Positions 1-7,233 of a DNA stretch of 12,382 nucleotides are shown here, piece by piece. The stretch's first letter is position 1. Each line of letters begins with the position of its first letter. The stretch lies in contig JAKAZP010000031.1 in NCBI GenBank assembly GCA_021815905.1, forward strand, positions 1 through 12,382, given 5' to 3'. The notes below the pieces were generated by a model. The model ran no database searches, was not told the origin of the DNA, and was given only the letters and a program-made list of their open reading frames with translations. A program made the position numbers and the translations under genes. The stretch comes from Pseudomonadota bacterium (GTDB taxonomy: Bacteria; Pseudomonadota; Gammaproteobacteria; Steroidobacterales; Steroidobacteraceae).

Positions 1-1
1 C

Positions 2-1378
2 CCGGAGCGGGTCAGGCGCGAGATCGAGGAAATCATCGGCATCGAGGCGGCCGATGCCGCGCTCGTGAGCGCGAAGACCGGCGAGGGAGTGCCGCAGCTG
101 CTCGAGAGCCTGATCCGCAGGATCCCCCCGCCGAAGGGTGATCCCGAGGCGCCGCTGCAGGCGCTCATCATCGATTCCTGGTTCGACAACTACGTCGGGG
201 TGGTATCCCTGGTGCGGGTCGTCAACGGCTCGGTCAGGACCGGGGAGAAGATCCGCGTCGTGTCCACGGGTCGCAGCCACACCGTCGATCGCCTCGGCCG
301 CTTCACGCCGAAGCCGATCGTGGAGCAGGCGCTCTTGACCGGCGACGTCGGCTTCATCGTCGCCGGCATCAAGGAGATCGACGGGGCGCCGGTCGGGGAC
401 ACCGTGACGCTCGAGAGCCGCCCCGCGTCGGCGCCGTTGCCGGGGTTCAGGCAGATCAAGCCGCGGGTGTTCGCGGGGCTGTTCCCGGTGAACTCCGAGG
501 ACTACGAGAGCTTTCGCGATGCGCTCGCGAAGCTCAAGTTGAACGACTCGGCGCTGCAGTACGAGCCGGAGGTCTCCGGAGCGCTCGGATTCGGCTTTCG
601 CTGCGGGTTTCTCGGGCTGCTGCACATGGACATCGTGCAGGAGCGGCTCGAGCGCGAGTACGAGCTCGACCTGGTCACCAGCGCCCCGACGGTGGTCTAC
701 GAAGTGGCGCGCACCGACGGCAAGGTCGAATACGTCGACAATCCGGCGAAACTCCCCGCCTCGAACGAGATCGCGGAGATCCGCGAGCCGGTCATCATCG
801 CCAACATCCTGATGCCGCCCGAGCACGTCGGCGCGGTGCTCAAGCTCTGCAACGACAAGCGCGGCACGCAGAAGAAGATGCTGTACCTCGGCACGCAGGT
901 GTCGCTGCAGTACGCGCTGCCGCTCGCCGAGGTGGTGCTCGATTTCTTCGATCGTCTGAAGTCGGTGAGCCGCGGCTACGCCTCCTTCGATTACGAGTTC
1001 TCGCACTTCGAGGCCGCCCCGCTCGTGAAGCTCGACATCCTCATCAACGGCGAGAAGGTGGATGCGCTCTCGATCATCGTGCATCGCGAGAGCGCCTATC
1101 AGCGCGGGCGCGAGCTCGTCGACAAGATGCACGAGCTCATTCCGCGACAGATGTTCGAAGTCGCCGTGCAGGCGGCCATCGGCAGCGCGGTCATCGCGCG
1201 CGCGACCGTCAAGGCGCTGCGCAAGAACGTGCTGGCCAAGTGCTACGGCGGCGACATCACCCGCAAGCGCAAGCTCCTCGAGAAACAGAAGGAAGGAAAG
1301 AAGCGTATGAAACAACTCGGTCGGGTCGAGATTCCTCAGGAGGCGTTCCTCGCCGTCCTGAAGGTCGGCCGCAAGTAG
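2..1378 (+). CDS. lepA: Elongation factor 4 (LepA/EF4 GTPase), 3' part; N-terminus outside the window
   Basis: LepA is a translational GTPase that binds the 70S ribosome and can back-translocate tRNAs. It is also implicated in initiation and 30S biogenesis. The reading frame is open from base 2, giving 458 residues. E. coli LepA has 599, so about 140 N-terminal residues, including the G1-G4 GTPase motifs, lie upstream. The fragment begins in the last part of the G domain with the G5-like motif SAKTG (residues 23-27). The beta-barrel domain follows (around [17 protein letters not shown]), then the EF-G III- and V-like domains ([39 protein letters not shown]). The LepA-specific C-terminal domain is complete, with [20 protein letters not shown] and [13 protein letters not shown] near the end. 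Similarity to E. coli LepA runs to the stop, so the 3' end is intact. lepB begins 19 bases downstream, the usual proteobacterial lepA-lepB arrangement. Confidence 0.98.
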   Translation, partial: PERVRREIEEIIGIEAADAALVSAKTGEGVPQLLESLIRRIPPPKGDPEAPLQALIIDSWFDNYVGVVSLVRVVNGSVRTGEKIRVVSTGRSHTVDRLGRFTPKPIVEQALLTGDVGFIVAGIKEIDGAPVGDTVTLESRPASAPLPGFRQIKPRVFAGLFPVNSEDYESFRDALAKLKLNDSALQYEPEVSGALGFGFRCGFLGLLHMDIVQERLEREYELDLVTSAPTVVYEVARTDGKVEYVDNPAKLPASNEIAEIREPVIIANILMPPEHVGAVLKLCNDKRGTQKKMLYLGTQVSLQYALPLAEVVLDFFDRLKSVSRGYASFDYEFSHFEAAPLVKLDILINGEKVDALSIIVHRESAYQRGRELVDKMHELIPRQMFEVAVQAAIGSAVIARATVKALRKNVLAKCYGGDITRKRKLLEKQKEGKKRMKQLGRVEIPQEAFLAVLKVGRK

Positions 1379-1397
1379 CCGGCGGCGAGGGCTCGCG

Positions 1398-2498
1398 ATG
1401 CCTCCCGTCCTGATGCAGGTCATCCTCGCGCTGGCGTGGCTCGCGCTGCCCGTCGGGCTCGTGTGCCTGGTCGATGACTGGTTCCTTCGCCCGCGCCGCC
1501 AGATCGCCGCGGCCCCCCATCCCGCTCCGGATCCGAAGGTCGTTTCCCTGGCGTACCACCTGCTGCCGCTGCTCATCGGGGCCGCGGTCGTGCGGCTGCT
1601 GGTGGCGGAGCAGGTGCAGTTCAGCCTGGTGCTGTTCGCGATCTCGGTCGTGACCGGCATCGTCTGGGCGGTGGATGCGGCGGTGCTGCGACGCCTGCGG
1701 GCGGCGGCGGCCAAGGCGGCCGGCAAGGACCCGGCGCTGATCGCCGAGCCCGGCACGGTCGATTACGCGCGCAGCTTCTTCCCCGTGGCGCTCGCCGTGC
1801 TGCTGTTGCGGGCCTTCGTGTTCGAGCCGTTCCGCATCCCCTCGGATTCCATGATGCCGACGCTGCTCGATGGGGATTTCATCCTGGTCGAGAAGTACGC
1901 CTACGGGCTGCGCCTGCCGGTCACCCGCACCAAGATCCTGGACACGGGCGAGCCGCAGCGCGGGGATGTGGTGGTTTTCCGCTATCCGCTCGACACTTCC
2001 GTGAACTACATCAAGCGCGTGGTCGGGCTGCCGGGCGATCATGTCATCGTGCGCAACGATCGCCTGATCATCAACGGCAAGCCCGTGCCGTTCAGGATCA
2101 CGGGCACCTACAACGACGGCTGCTACGTCAACATGCAGCTCGCCACGGAGTGGCTCGGCGCGCACGTTCATCAGGCGCTGGTTTGTCCGGTGCCCCTCGA
2201 GGTGACCCCGTATCCGCTGCCCGGCTGCAAGCGGCGCGATGCGCGCGGCTATGTCTGCGGCGAGACGCCACCGCCGGGGGCGCTGCCGCTGCCGATCTCG
2301 CCTTCGGTCGATGAGACGATCCCGCCGGGTCACTACCTCATGATCGGCGACAACCGGGACAACAGCGATGACGGACGCGTCTGGGGCTACGTGCCCGAGA
2401 AGGACCTCGTCGGCAAGGCAACCTTTATCTGGTTCAATTGGGATCTGCAGCGTTCCGGCGGCCCGATCTGGAGCCGCATCGGAACGAGGATAAAATGA
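1398..2498 (+). CDS. lepB: Signal peptidase I with extra N-terminal membrane segments
   Basis: Leader peptidase, the membrane-bound Ser/Lys protease that cleaves signal peptides from exported preproteins at the periplasmic face. The catalytic serine is S151 in IPSDSMMPTLLDGDF, and the general-base lysine is K206 in NYIKRVVGLPGD. The C-terminal box GDNRDNSDDGRVWGYVP (317-333) is intact. The protein has 366 residues, against 324 in E. coli. The excess is N-terminal: hydrophobic segments lie near 5-28, 50-70, 75-93 and 126-142, whereas E. coli has two membrane spans. The segment around 73-101 matches E. coli TM1 (VTGI.WxVD), and the first 34 residues look like a second copy (see findings). A periplasmic insert holds four cysteines (C242, C263, C277, C287) that could form disulfides; E. 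coli LepB has one disulfide here. The start ATG has GAGGG at 1387-1391, six bases upstream. DUF4845 follows 12 bases after the stop. Confidence 0.97.
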   Translation: MPPVLMQVILALAWLALPVGLVCLVDDWFLRPRRQIAAAPHPAPDPKVVSLAYHLLPLLIGAAVVRLLVAEQVQFSLVLFAISVVTGIVWAVDAAVLRRLRAAAAKAAGKDPALIAEPGTVDYARSFFPVALAVLLLRAFVFEPFRIPSDSMMPTLLDGDFILVEKYAYGLRLPVTRTKILDTGEPQRGDVVVFRYPLDTSVNYIKRVVGLPGDHVIVRNDRLIINGKPVPFRITGTYNDGCYVNMQLATEWLGAHVHQALVCPVPLEVTPYPLPGCKRRDARGYVCGETPPPGALPLPISPSVDETIPPGHYLMIGDNRDNSDDGRVWGYVPEKDLVGKATFIWFNWDLQRSGGPIWSRIGTRIK

Positions 2499-2510
2499 GG
2501 GGGGAGAGCC

Positions 2511-2888
2511 ATGTTCCGCTACCAAAAGGGCCTGACGACCATCGGCTGGCTGGTGCTGCTCGTGCCGCTGGCGATCGTGGTGTACGCCGGTATTCGCGTC
2601 ACGCCGCTTTACCTCAACTACATGAATGTCGCCCGTACGCTGAACCAGGTGGCGAGCACCTATCAGACCGGCGGGGCGAGCCCGGGGGCCATCCGCCAGT
2701 CCATCGAGGCGCATTTCATGATCGACGAGGTCGATTATCCGACGGTGCGGGACATCGCGATCTCCCGCTCCCGTCAGGGCTGGCAGCTCGAGGCGGCCTA
2801 CTACGATGATGCGCACCTGTTCGGCCCGATCACACTCCGGGTGAAATTCGACAAGACCGTCACCTTCGGCAACAGTGGTGGCGGCTAG
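2511..2888 (+). CDS. DUF4845 family small membrane protein
   Basis: A 125-residue protein of the DUF4845 family, commonly found between lepB and rnc in Gamma- and Betaproteobacteria. Its function is unknown. It opens with YQKGLTTIGWLVLLVPLAIV, giving one transmembrane helix at about residues 9-29. A soluble region of about 95 residues follows (TPLYLNYMNV, then ARTLNQVASTY, IRQSIEAHFMID and a C-terminal beta-rich part), presumably periplasmic. The short positively charged start followed by G-L-T-T-I-G resembles a type IV prepilin leader (G|FTxxE), but glycine sits where prepilins have Glu+5. A strong purine-rich ribosome site (GGGGGGAG, 2500-2506) precedes the ATG. The last 14 bases overlap the start of rnc, so translation of RNase III is probably coupled to this gene. 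The family call is secure; the role is not known. Confidence 0.9.
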   Translation: MFRYQKGLTTIGWLVLLVPLAIVVYAGIRVTPLYLNYMNVARTLNQVASTYQTGGASPGAIRQSIEAHFMIDEVDYPTVRDIAISRSRQGWQLEAAYYDDAHLFGPITLRVKFDKTVTFGNSGGG

Positions 2889-3576
2889 TCCCGACTGGCC
2901 GATCGGCTGGGTGCGCGCCCGGCTCGGCTACGAGCCCCGCGACCCGGCGCTGTTTCGCGCGGCCCTCACGCACCGCAGCGCCAGCGGCCCGAACAACGAG
3001 CGGCTGGAGTTTCTCGGCGATGCCGTGCTCAGCCTGGTGGTCGCCGGCCATCTGTACGCCGCCTTTCCCGAGGCCGCCGAGGGGCAATTGAGCCGGCTGC
3101 GCGCGCGCATCGTCAGCCAGGAGCCGCTCGCCGAGGTCGCCGCCTCGCTGGGTCTCGGCGATGCTCTGCGCCTGGGCTCAGGTGAGCTCAAGTCGGGGGG
3201 ATTCCGCCGTCAGTCGATCCTGGCCGATGCGCTGGAGGCGGTCTGCGGGGCCGTGTTTCTCGACGGGGGTCTCGCCGCCGCGGAGCCGGTCATCGGACGG
3301 CTCTTCGGGCCGCGGCTCGCCTCGCTCCCCGTGCCGGCCGATCTCAAGGACGCGAAGACCAGGCTCCAGGAGTTCCTGCAGTCGCGCGCTCTGGCGCTGC
3401 CGCACTACTCGGTCGAGCGCATCGAAGGGGAGCCGCACGCGCAGACGTTCGAGGTCCGCTGCGAGGTCGCAGTGCTCGGCCTCACGGCCAAGGGCAGTGG
3501 CTCGAGCCGCCGGCGCGCCGAGCAGGAGTCCGCCGAGCGGATGCTGGCGGCGATCGAGGCACGAAAAACCGGCTGA
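2875..3576 (+). CDS. rnc: Ribonuclease III
   Basis: Double-strand-specific, Mg2+-dependent endoribonuclease that processes rRNA precursors and structured mRNAs as a homodimer. The 233-residue product has the full architecture. The RNase III domain (about 8-145) carries the signature NERLEFLGDAVL (41-52). The metal and catalytic acids are visible as E42, E45, D49, D118 and E121, matching E. coli E38, E41, D45, D114 and E117. A C-terminal double-stranded-RNA-binding domain (about 158-228) runs from DAKTRLQEFLQ to SSRRRAEQESAERML. The start is GTG at 2875, with a second in-frame GTG at 2878; both lie inside the end of DUF4845. No good ribosome site is seen, so initiation by translational coupling is likely. 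No leader hairpin like the autoregulated one of E. coli rnc can be placed here, because rnc is internal to the gene cluster. era follows after 67 bases. Confidence 0.98.
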   Translation: MVAASPDWPIGWVRARLGYEPRDPALFRAALTHRSASGPNNERLEFLGDAVLSLVVAGHLYAAFPEAAEGQLSRLRARIVSQEPLAEVAASLGLGDALRLGSGELKSGGFRRQSILADALEAVCGAVFLDGGLAAAEPVIGRLFGPRLASLPVPADLKDAKTRLQEFLQSRALALPHYSVERIEGEPHAQTFEVRCEVAVLGLTAKGSGSSRRRAEQESAERMLAAIEARKTG

Positions 3577-3643
3577 GCGCATACTCTCGAGGCTCGCGCC
3601 TCTGAGCACCTGGCCAAGAGGCACTGCGCACCGCGCTCCCGTC

Positions 3644-4540
3644 ATGACCGAGAATCCTGAATTCCGCTGCGGCTTCGCCGCCCTCGTCGGGCGCCCGAAC
3701 GTCGGCAAGTCGACTCTGCTCAACGCCCTCATCGGGCAGAAGCTGAGCATCGTGACGCCGCGCCCACAGACCACGCGGCATCGCATCATCGGCATTGCGC
3801 AGCTGCCCGAGGCGCAGATCGCCTTCGTCGACACGCCGGGACTGCATCACCACGGCCGCCGTGCCCTCAACAAATCGATGAATCGCACCGCGGCCGCGGC
3901 GTTGGAGGAGGCCGATCTCGTGGTGCTGGTGGTCGAGGCGCTCGCGTGGACGGCCGAGGACGATCTCGCGCTCGCTCGCCTCGCGCGCTCGGGCCGGCCG
4001 GCACTGGTGGCCGTCAACAAGGTCGATCGGGTGCGTCCCAGGGAGCGGCTGTTGCCGTACCTCGGCGAGCTCGCCCGGCGCCATGAATTTCTCGCTCTCG
4101 TGCCGGTCTCGGCACTGAAGAGCCAGAACGTCGAGGAGCTGAGGCGCCTCATCGCGGCTCACCTGCCGGCTTCGCCGCCGCTCTTTCCGAGGGATCAGGT
4201 CACCGACCGCGGCATCGAGTTCCGCATTGCGGAGATGATCCGGGAGAAGCTCACTCTCGAGCTCAATCAGGAGCTGCCCTACGGCATCGCGGTCGAGGTG
4301 GAGCGGCTCGCCGAGGAGGAGGGAAGACTCGTGGTCGATGCGGCGGTCTGGGTCGATCGGGAGGGCCAGAAGCCGATCGTGATCGGCGCGCGCGGTGAGC
4401 GGCTGAAGCGTGTCGGCCGCTCGGCCCGAATGACGCTCAACGAGCTGCTCGGGCGGCGGTTGCACCTGAATCTCTGGGTCAAGGTGCGCGAGAACTGGGC
4501 GGACAACGCGCGGGCGCTGCGGGAGCTCGGGCTCGAGTGA
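3644..4540 (+). CDS. era: GTPase Era
   Basis: Essential Ras-like GTPase with a KH RNA-binding domain. It binds the 3' end of 16S rRNA and acts in 30S subunit maturation. The 298 residues compare with 301 in E. coli. G-domain motifs are all present: G1 GRPNVGKS (16-23), G2 region with QTTRHRI (42-48), G3 DTPG (63-66), G4 NKVD (125-128) and G5 SALK (156-159). The KH domain fills about 205-285, with its RNA-contacting GxxG-type loop at IGARGERLKRVG (247-258), and the product ends NLWVKVRENWADNARALREL. I chose the ATG at 3644 because family similarity begins just after it. The frame is open much further upstream, but that part is an out-of-frame reading of rnc. The ribosome site is weak. The 67-base gap from rnc has a small GAGGC/GCCTC hairpin (3589-3602) without a T run. 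recO starts 13 bases after the stop. Confidence 0.98.
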   Translation: MTENPEFRCGFAALVGRPNVGKSTLLNALIGQKLSIVTPRPQTTRHRIIGIAQLPEAQIAFVDTPGLHHHGRRALNKSMNRTAAAALEEADLVVLVVEALAWTAEDDLALARLARSGRPALVAVNKVDRVRPRERLLPYLGELARRHEFLALVPVSALKSQNVEELRRLIAAHLPASPPLFPRDQVTDRGIEFRIAEMIREKLTLELNQELPYGIAVEVERLAEEEGRLVVDAAVWVDREGQKPIVIGARGERLKRVGRSARMTLNELLGRRLHLNLWVKVRENWADNARALRELGLE

Positions 4541-4553
4541 CGAGGGCGCTCCC

Positions 4554-5285
4554 GTGAACCGCCGCATCGAGCTCGCGCCCGGATACATCCTGCATCATCG
4601 ACCCTATCGGGACACCAGCCGGATACTCGAGGTGCTGCTGCGCGATCACGGGCGGCTCACGCTCTTCGCCCGCGGCGTGCGCGGGCCCCGGGCGCGGCTG
4701 GCGGGCGTGCTGCAGCCGTTTCACCGGCTGCTCCTGTCCTTCCACCCCGGCCGGGACGCGGGCCAGCTCACCGCCGCGGAGAGCGCCGAGAGCGCCCCGC
4801 CGCTGCCGGCCGGCAGCCTCATGGCCGCGTTCTACCTGAGCGAGCTGCTGCTGAAGCTCACGACCCGGCACGACCCGCAGCCGGAGCTGTTCGAGGAGTA
4901 CGGCCGCGCGCTCGCGGGGCTGCGCGCGGGCGGCCCGCTCGAGCCGCCGCTGCGCCTGTTCGAGAAGCGGCTGCTCGAGGTGCTCGGCTACGGGCTCGAT
5001 CTCGCGGCCGAGGCGCGCACCGGCAGCCCCATCTCGGCCGAGGGGCACTACCGCTTCCGTGCTTCGGAAGGCCTGCTGCCCGCGGCCGCGGATGAGGCGG
5101 GCGTCGTCGCCGGGCGCTCGCTGCTCGCGCTCGCGCACGAGGAGCTCGGCGACGCCCGGGTGCTCGAGGACGCGCGCCGGGTGCTCGGCGCCGCGCTCGA
5201 GGAATGTCTCGAGGGCCGGGTGCTCGCCACGCGGCAGGTGGCGCGGGCGGTGGTGCGCAGGGGGTCGCATCCGCGGCGCGAGTAG
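4554..5285 (+). CDS. recO: DNA repair protein RecO
   Basis: Recombination mediator of the RecFOR pathway. With RecR it loads RecA onto SSB-coated single-stranded DNA at gaps. The product has 243 residues (E. coli 242). An N-terminal OB fold occupies about 1-80, with the family pattern GYILHHRPYRDTSRILEVL followed by GRLTLFARGVRG and a VLQPFHRLLLSF segment. The rest is helical, with FYLSELLLKL (about 92-101) and the family's C-terminal ARRVLGAALEECLEGRVLAT-type helix. There is only one cysteine, so the C4 zinc finger known in Deinococcus-type RecO is absent, as in enterics. The start is GTG at 4554, preceded by GAGG at 4542-4545. Its position after era is the standard rnc-era-recO order. Confidence 0.96.
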   Translation: MNRRIELAPGYILHHRPYRDTSRILEVLLRDHGRLTLFARGVRGPRARLAGVLQPFHRLLLSFHPGRDAGQLTAAESAESAPPLPAGSLMAAFYLSELLLKLTTRHDPQPELFEEYGRALAGLRAGGPLEPPLRLFEKRLLEVLGYGLDLAAEARTGSPISAEGHYRFRASEGLLPAAADEAGVVAGRSLLALAHEELGDARVLEDARRVLGAALEECLEGRVLATRQVARAVVRRGSHPRRE

Positions 5286-5330
5286 GCAAAAATGCCACCC
5301 GACGGCCGCGTTCGGGCGCCGCCGGACTCA

Positions 5331-5336
5331 TGAGGA
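5331..5336 (+). promoter_or_regulatory. Shine-Dalgarno site for the pdxJ GTG start
   Basis: TGAGGA lies six bases before the GTG at 5343. This spacing supports GTG 5343 as the pdxJ start. The product then begins [20 protein letters not shown], which is where PdxJ proteins normally begin. Confidence 0.7.
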
Positions 5337-5342
5337 CCTGCC

Positions 5343-6077
5343 GTGTCTCATTCGCGCATCGCTTTGGGCGTCAACATCGATCATGTGGCCACCCTGCGCC
5401 AGGCACGGCGCGGGCGCTACCCGGATCCCGTGCACGCCGCGCTCCTCGCCGAAATGGCGGGCGCGGACAGCATCACGCTGCACCTGCGGGAGGATCGGCG
5501 CCACATCCAGGATTCCGACGTGCGCACGCTCCGCGCCCTGCTCAAGACCCACATGAACCTCGAGATGGCGGTGACCGAGGAGATGCTCGCGATCGCGGGC
5601 GAGGTGCGCCCGGCGGATTGCTGCTTCGTGCCGGAACGGCGCGAGGAGGTGACCACCGAGGGCGGCCTCGACGTCGCCTCGCAGGAAGAGCGCATGCGCG
5701 CGGCGGTCGCGCGGCTCTCGGCGCACGGCATTCGCGTGGCGCTGTTCATCGATCCGGATGCGCGCCAGGTCGAGGCGGCGGCCCGCATCCGGGCGCCGGC
5801 CATCGAGCTGCACACCGGGGCATACGCCGAGCACACCGGCGCGGCCCGGGCCAGGGAGCTCGAGCGTCTCGCCGTGTGCGCGCGGCAGGCCTCGGCGCTC
5901 GGCCTCGAGGTGCACGCCGGCCACGGCCTCGATTATCACAACGTGCAGCCCGTGGCGGCGATCCCCGAGATCGTCGAGCTCAACATCGGCCACGCCATCG
6001 TCGCGCGGGCGGTGTTCGACGGCCTCGCCGCCGCCGTGGGCGAGATGCGCGCGCTGATGCGGGCGGCGCGCGCATGA
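5343..6077 (+). CDS. pdxJ: Pyridoxine 5'-phosphate synthase
   Basis: Catalyses the last step of the DXP-dependent vitamin B6 pathway. It condenses 1-deoxy-D-xylulose 5-phosphate with 3-amino-2-oxopropyl phosphate to give pyridoxine 5'-phosphate. It is a cytosolic TIM barrel that forms octamers in E. coli. The 244 residues match the family length (243 in E. coli). The N-terminal [17 protein letters not shown] motif is intact. The catalytic residues can be read as H47 (ITLHLRED), E74 (MNLEMAVT) and H194 (HAGHGLDY), equivalent to E. coli H45, E72 and H193. The [20 protein letters not shown] block (92-111) is also conserved. The GTG start has a good ribosome site (5331-5336). The gene ends in an ATGA overlap with acpS (6074-6077), the same pdxJ-acpS pairing as in E. 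coli, which implies coupled translation. Confidence 0.98.
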   Translation: MSHSRIALGVNIDHVATLRQARRGRYPDPVHAALLAEMAGADSITLHLREDRRHIQDSDVRTLRALLKTHMNLEMAVTEEMLAIAGEVRPADCCFVPERREEVTTEGGLDVASQEERMRAAVARLSAHGIRVALFIDPDARQVEAAARIRAPAIELHTGAYAEHTGAARARELERLAVCARQASALGLEVHAGHGLDYHNVQPVAAIPEIVELNIGHAIVARAVFDGLAAAVGEMRALMRAARA

Positions 6078-6460
6078 TCTTCGGCATCGGCGTCGACGTC
6101 CTCGAGGTGCAACGGATCGGACGCACGCTCGAGCGCTTCGGGGAGCGTTTCATCGAGCACCTGTTGATGGAGCAGGAATGGGCGCAGCTCGCGCGCACGC
6201 GCCGCCGGGAGCGCTTCGTGGCCATGCGGTTTGCCGCCAAGGAGGCGATCGTCAAGGCGATGGGCACGGGCTTCTCGCACGGTGTCTGGATCAGGGACGT
6301 CGGGGTGGTGCAGAACGCCTGGGGCAAGCCCGAAGTGGTGTTCTCCGAGCGCGGCGATCGGGTGCGGCGCGGGCTCGGGATCGGAGACGGGCACGTGACG
6401 CTCACCGATGAGGCGGGGCTCGTGGTCGCGGTCGCGGTGCTCATGAAGGCGGGCGCATGA
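6074..6460 (+). CDS. acpS: Holo-[acyl-carrier-protein] synthase
   Basis: Transfers 4'-phosphopantetheine from CoA to the conserved serine of apo-ACP, activating fatty-acid synthesis. It is a small trimeric enzyme of the AcpS-type PPTase family. The product has 128 residues (E. coli 126). The Mg2+ ligands are visible as D8 in [12 protein letters not shown] and E57 in [15 protein letters not shown]. The GKPEV and HVTLTDE blocks (84-88 and 107-113) are also typical. I chose the ATG at 6074 because family similarity begins there; the longer upstream frame is an out-of-frame reading of pdxJ. It overlaps pdxJ by ATGA at its 5' end and the exonuclease gene by ATGA at its 3' end (6457-6460). Confidence 0.97.
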   Translation: MIFGIGVDVLEVQRIGRTLERFGERFIEHLLMEQEWAQLARTRRRERFVAMRFAAKEAIVKAMGTGFSHGVWIRDVGVVQNAWGKPEVVFSERGDRVRRGLGIGDGHVTLTDEAGLVVAVAVLMKAGA

Positions 6461-7233
6461 ACTGTCTCGTGTTCGACATCGAGACCGTGCCCGATGTGGC
6501 GCTCGGGAGGCGGCTCTACGGCCTCGAGGGGCTCCCCGATGAGGAGGTCGCGAAAGCGATGTTCGCGCTCCGGCGGCAGGACTCGGGAGGGGAATTCCTG
6601 CCGCTCGAGCAGCACCGCATCGTCGCGATCTCCTGCGTCCTTCGCAGCCGTGACGGGCTGAAGGTCTGGAGCCTGGGCGATGCGGGCTCGAGCGAGGCGG
6701 AGCTCATCGAGCGGTTCTTCGACGGCATCGAGCGCTTCTCTCCGGACCTGGTCTCCTGGAACGGCAGCGGGTTCGACCTGCCCGTGCTCACCTACCGCGC
6801 GCTGCTCGCCGGAGTGCAGGCGCCGCGGTTCTGGGAAACCGGCGAGGGGGATCCGGCCTTCCGCTACAACAACTATCTCAGCCGCTACCACTGGCGCCAC
6901 CTCGACCTCATGGACGTGCTCTCGGGCTTCCAGCCCCGCGGCCGCGTCTCGCTCGAGAACATGGCGCTGCTGCTCGGGCTGCCGGGCAAGCTCGGGTTCT
7001 CCGGCGCCAGGGTGTGGGAGTCGTACCTCGCGGGCGACATCCTCGGGATCCGCCGATACTGCGAGACCGACGTGCTCAACACCTACCTGATCCATCTGCG
7101 TTTCGAGCTGCTGCGCGGCCGGCTCGCGCGCGAGCGCTACGGCGAGGAGGTCGAGCGCGTCAAGTCGCTGCTGCGCTCGGGCAAGGAGCCGCACCTCACG
7201 GAGTTCCTGCGCGCCTGGGAGAGCGCCGGTTGA
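6457..7233 (+). CDS. Predicted 3'-5' exonuclease, PolB-exonuclease-like DnaQ superfamily
   Basis: A 258-residue stand-alone exonuclease domain of the DEDDy type (DNA_pol_B_exo2 / COG3298-like). The three exonuclease motifs are complete. Exo I is FDIET with D7 and E9; Exo II is SWNGSGFDLPV with N102 and D107; Exo III is YCETDVLNTY with Y201 and D205. Tyrosine four residues before the last aspartate marks the DEDDy subclass, as in family-B DNA polymerases. There is no polymerase, helicase or nucleic-acid-binding extension. Nuclease activity on DNA or RNA 3' ends is expected by family, but the substrate is not established for this group. It is locked between acpS (ATGA overlap) and rlmD (TTGA overlap), so co-expression with the housekeeping operon is likely. 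E. coli has no counterpart in this position. Confidence 0.9.
   Translation: MNCLVFDIETVPDVALGRRLYGLEGLPDEEVAKAMFALRRQDSGGEFLPLEQHRIVAISCVLRSRDGLKVWSLGDAGSSEAELIERFFDGIERFSPDLVSWNGSGFDLPVLTYRALLAGVQAPRFWETGEGDPAFRYNNYLSRYHWRHLDLMDVLSGFQPRGRVSLENMALLLGLPGKLGFSGARVWESYLAGDILGIRRYCETDVLNTYLIHLRFELLRGRLARERYGEEVERVKSLLRSGKEPHLTEFLRAWESAG

Noticed and set aside
1257..2816. A 519-codon open frame on the minus strand across lepB and DUF4845, with similar long antisense frames across era, acpS-exonuclease, rlmD and nagZ.
   Set aside because: They are low-complexity, rich in Arg, Ala, His and Asp, and match no family. Long antisense frames are expected opposite GC-rich genes with strong third-position GC.
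3589..3602. GAGGC/GCCTC hairpin with a four-base loop between rnc and era.
   Set aside because: The stem is only five base pairs, there is no T run, and era must be transcribed through it. I would not call it a terminator or an RNase III site.
3161..3643. Upstream extension of the era frame (giving 459 residues).
   Set aside because: The extension is an out-of-frame, Arg/Ser-rich reading of rnc; Era similarity starts just after the ATG at 3644.
5204..6073. Upstream extension of the acpS frame (giving 418 residues).
   Set aside because: It is a shadow of recO and pdxJ, very rich in Arg, Gly and Ala; AcpS similarity begins at the ATG at 6074.
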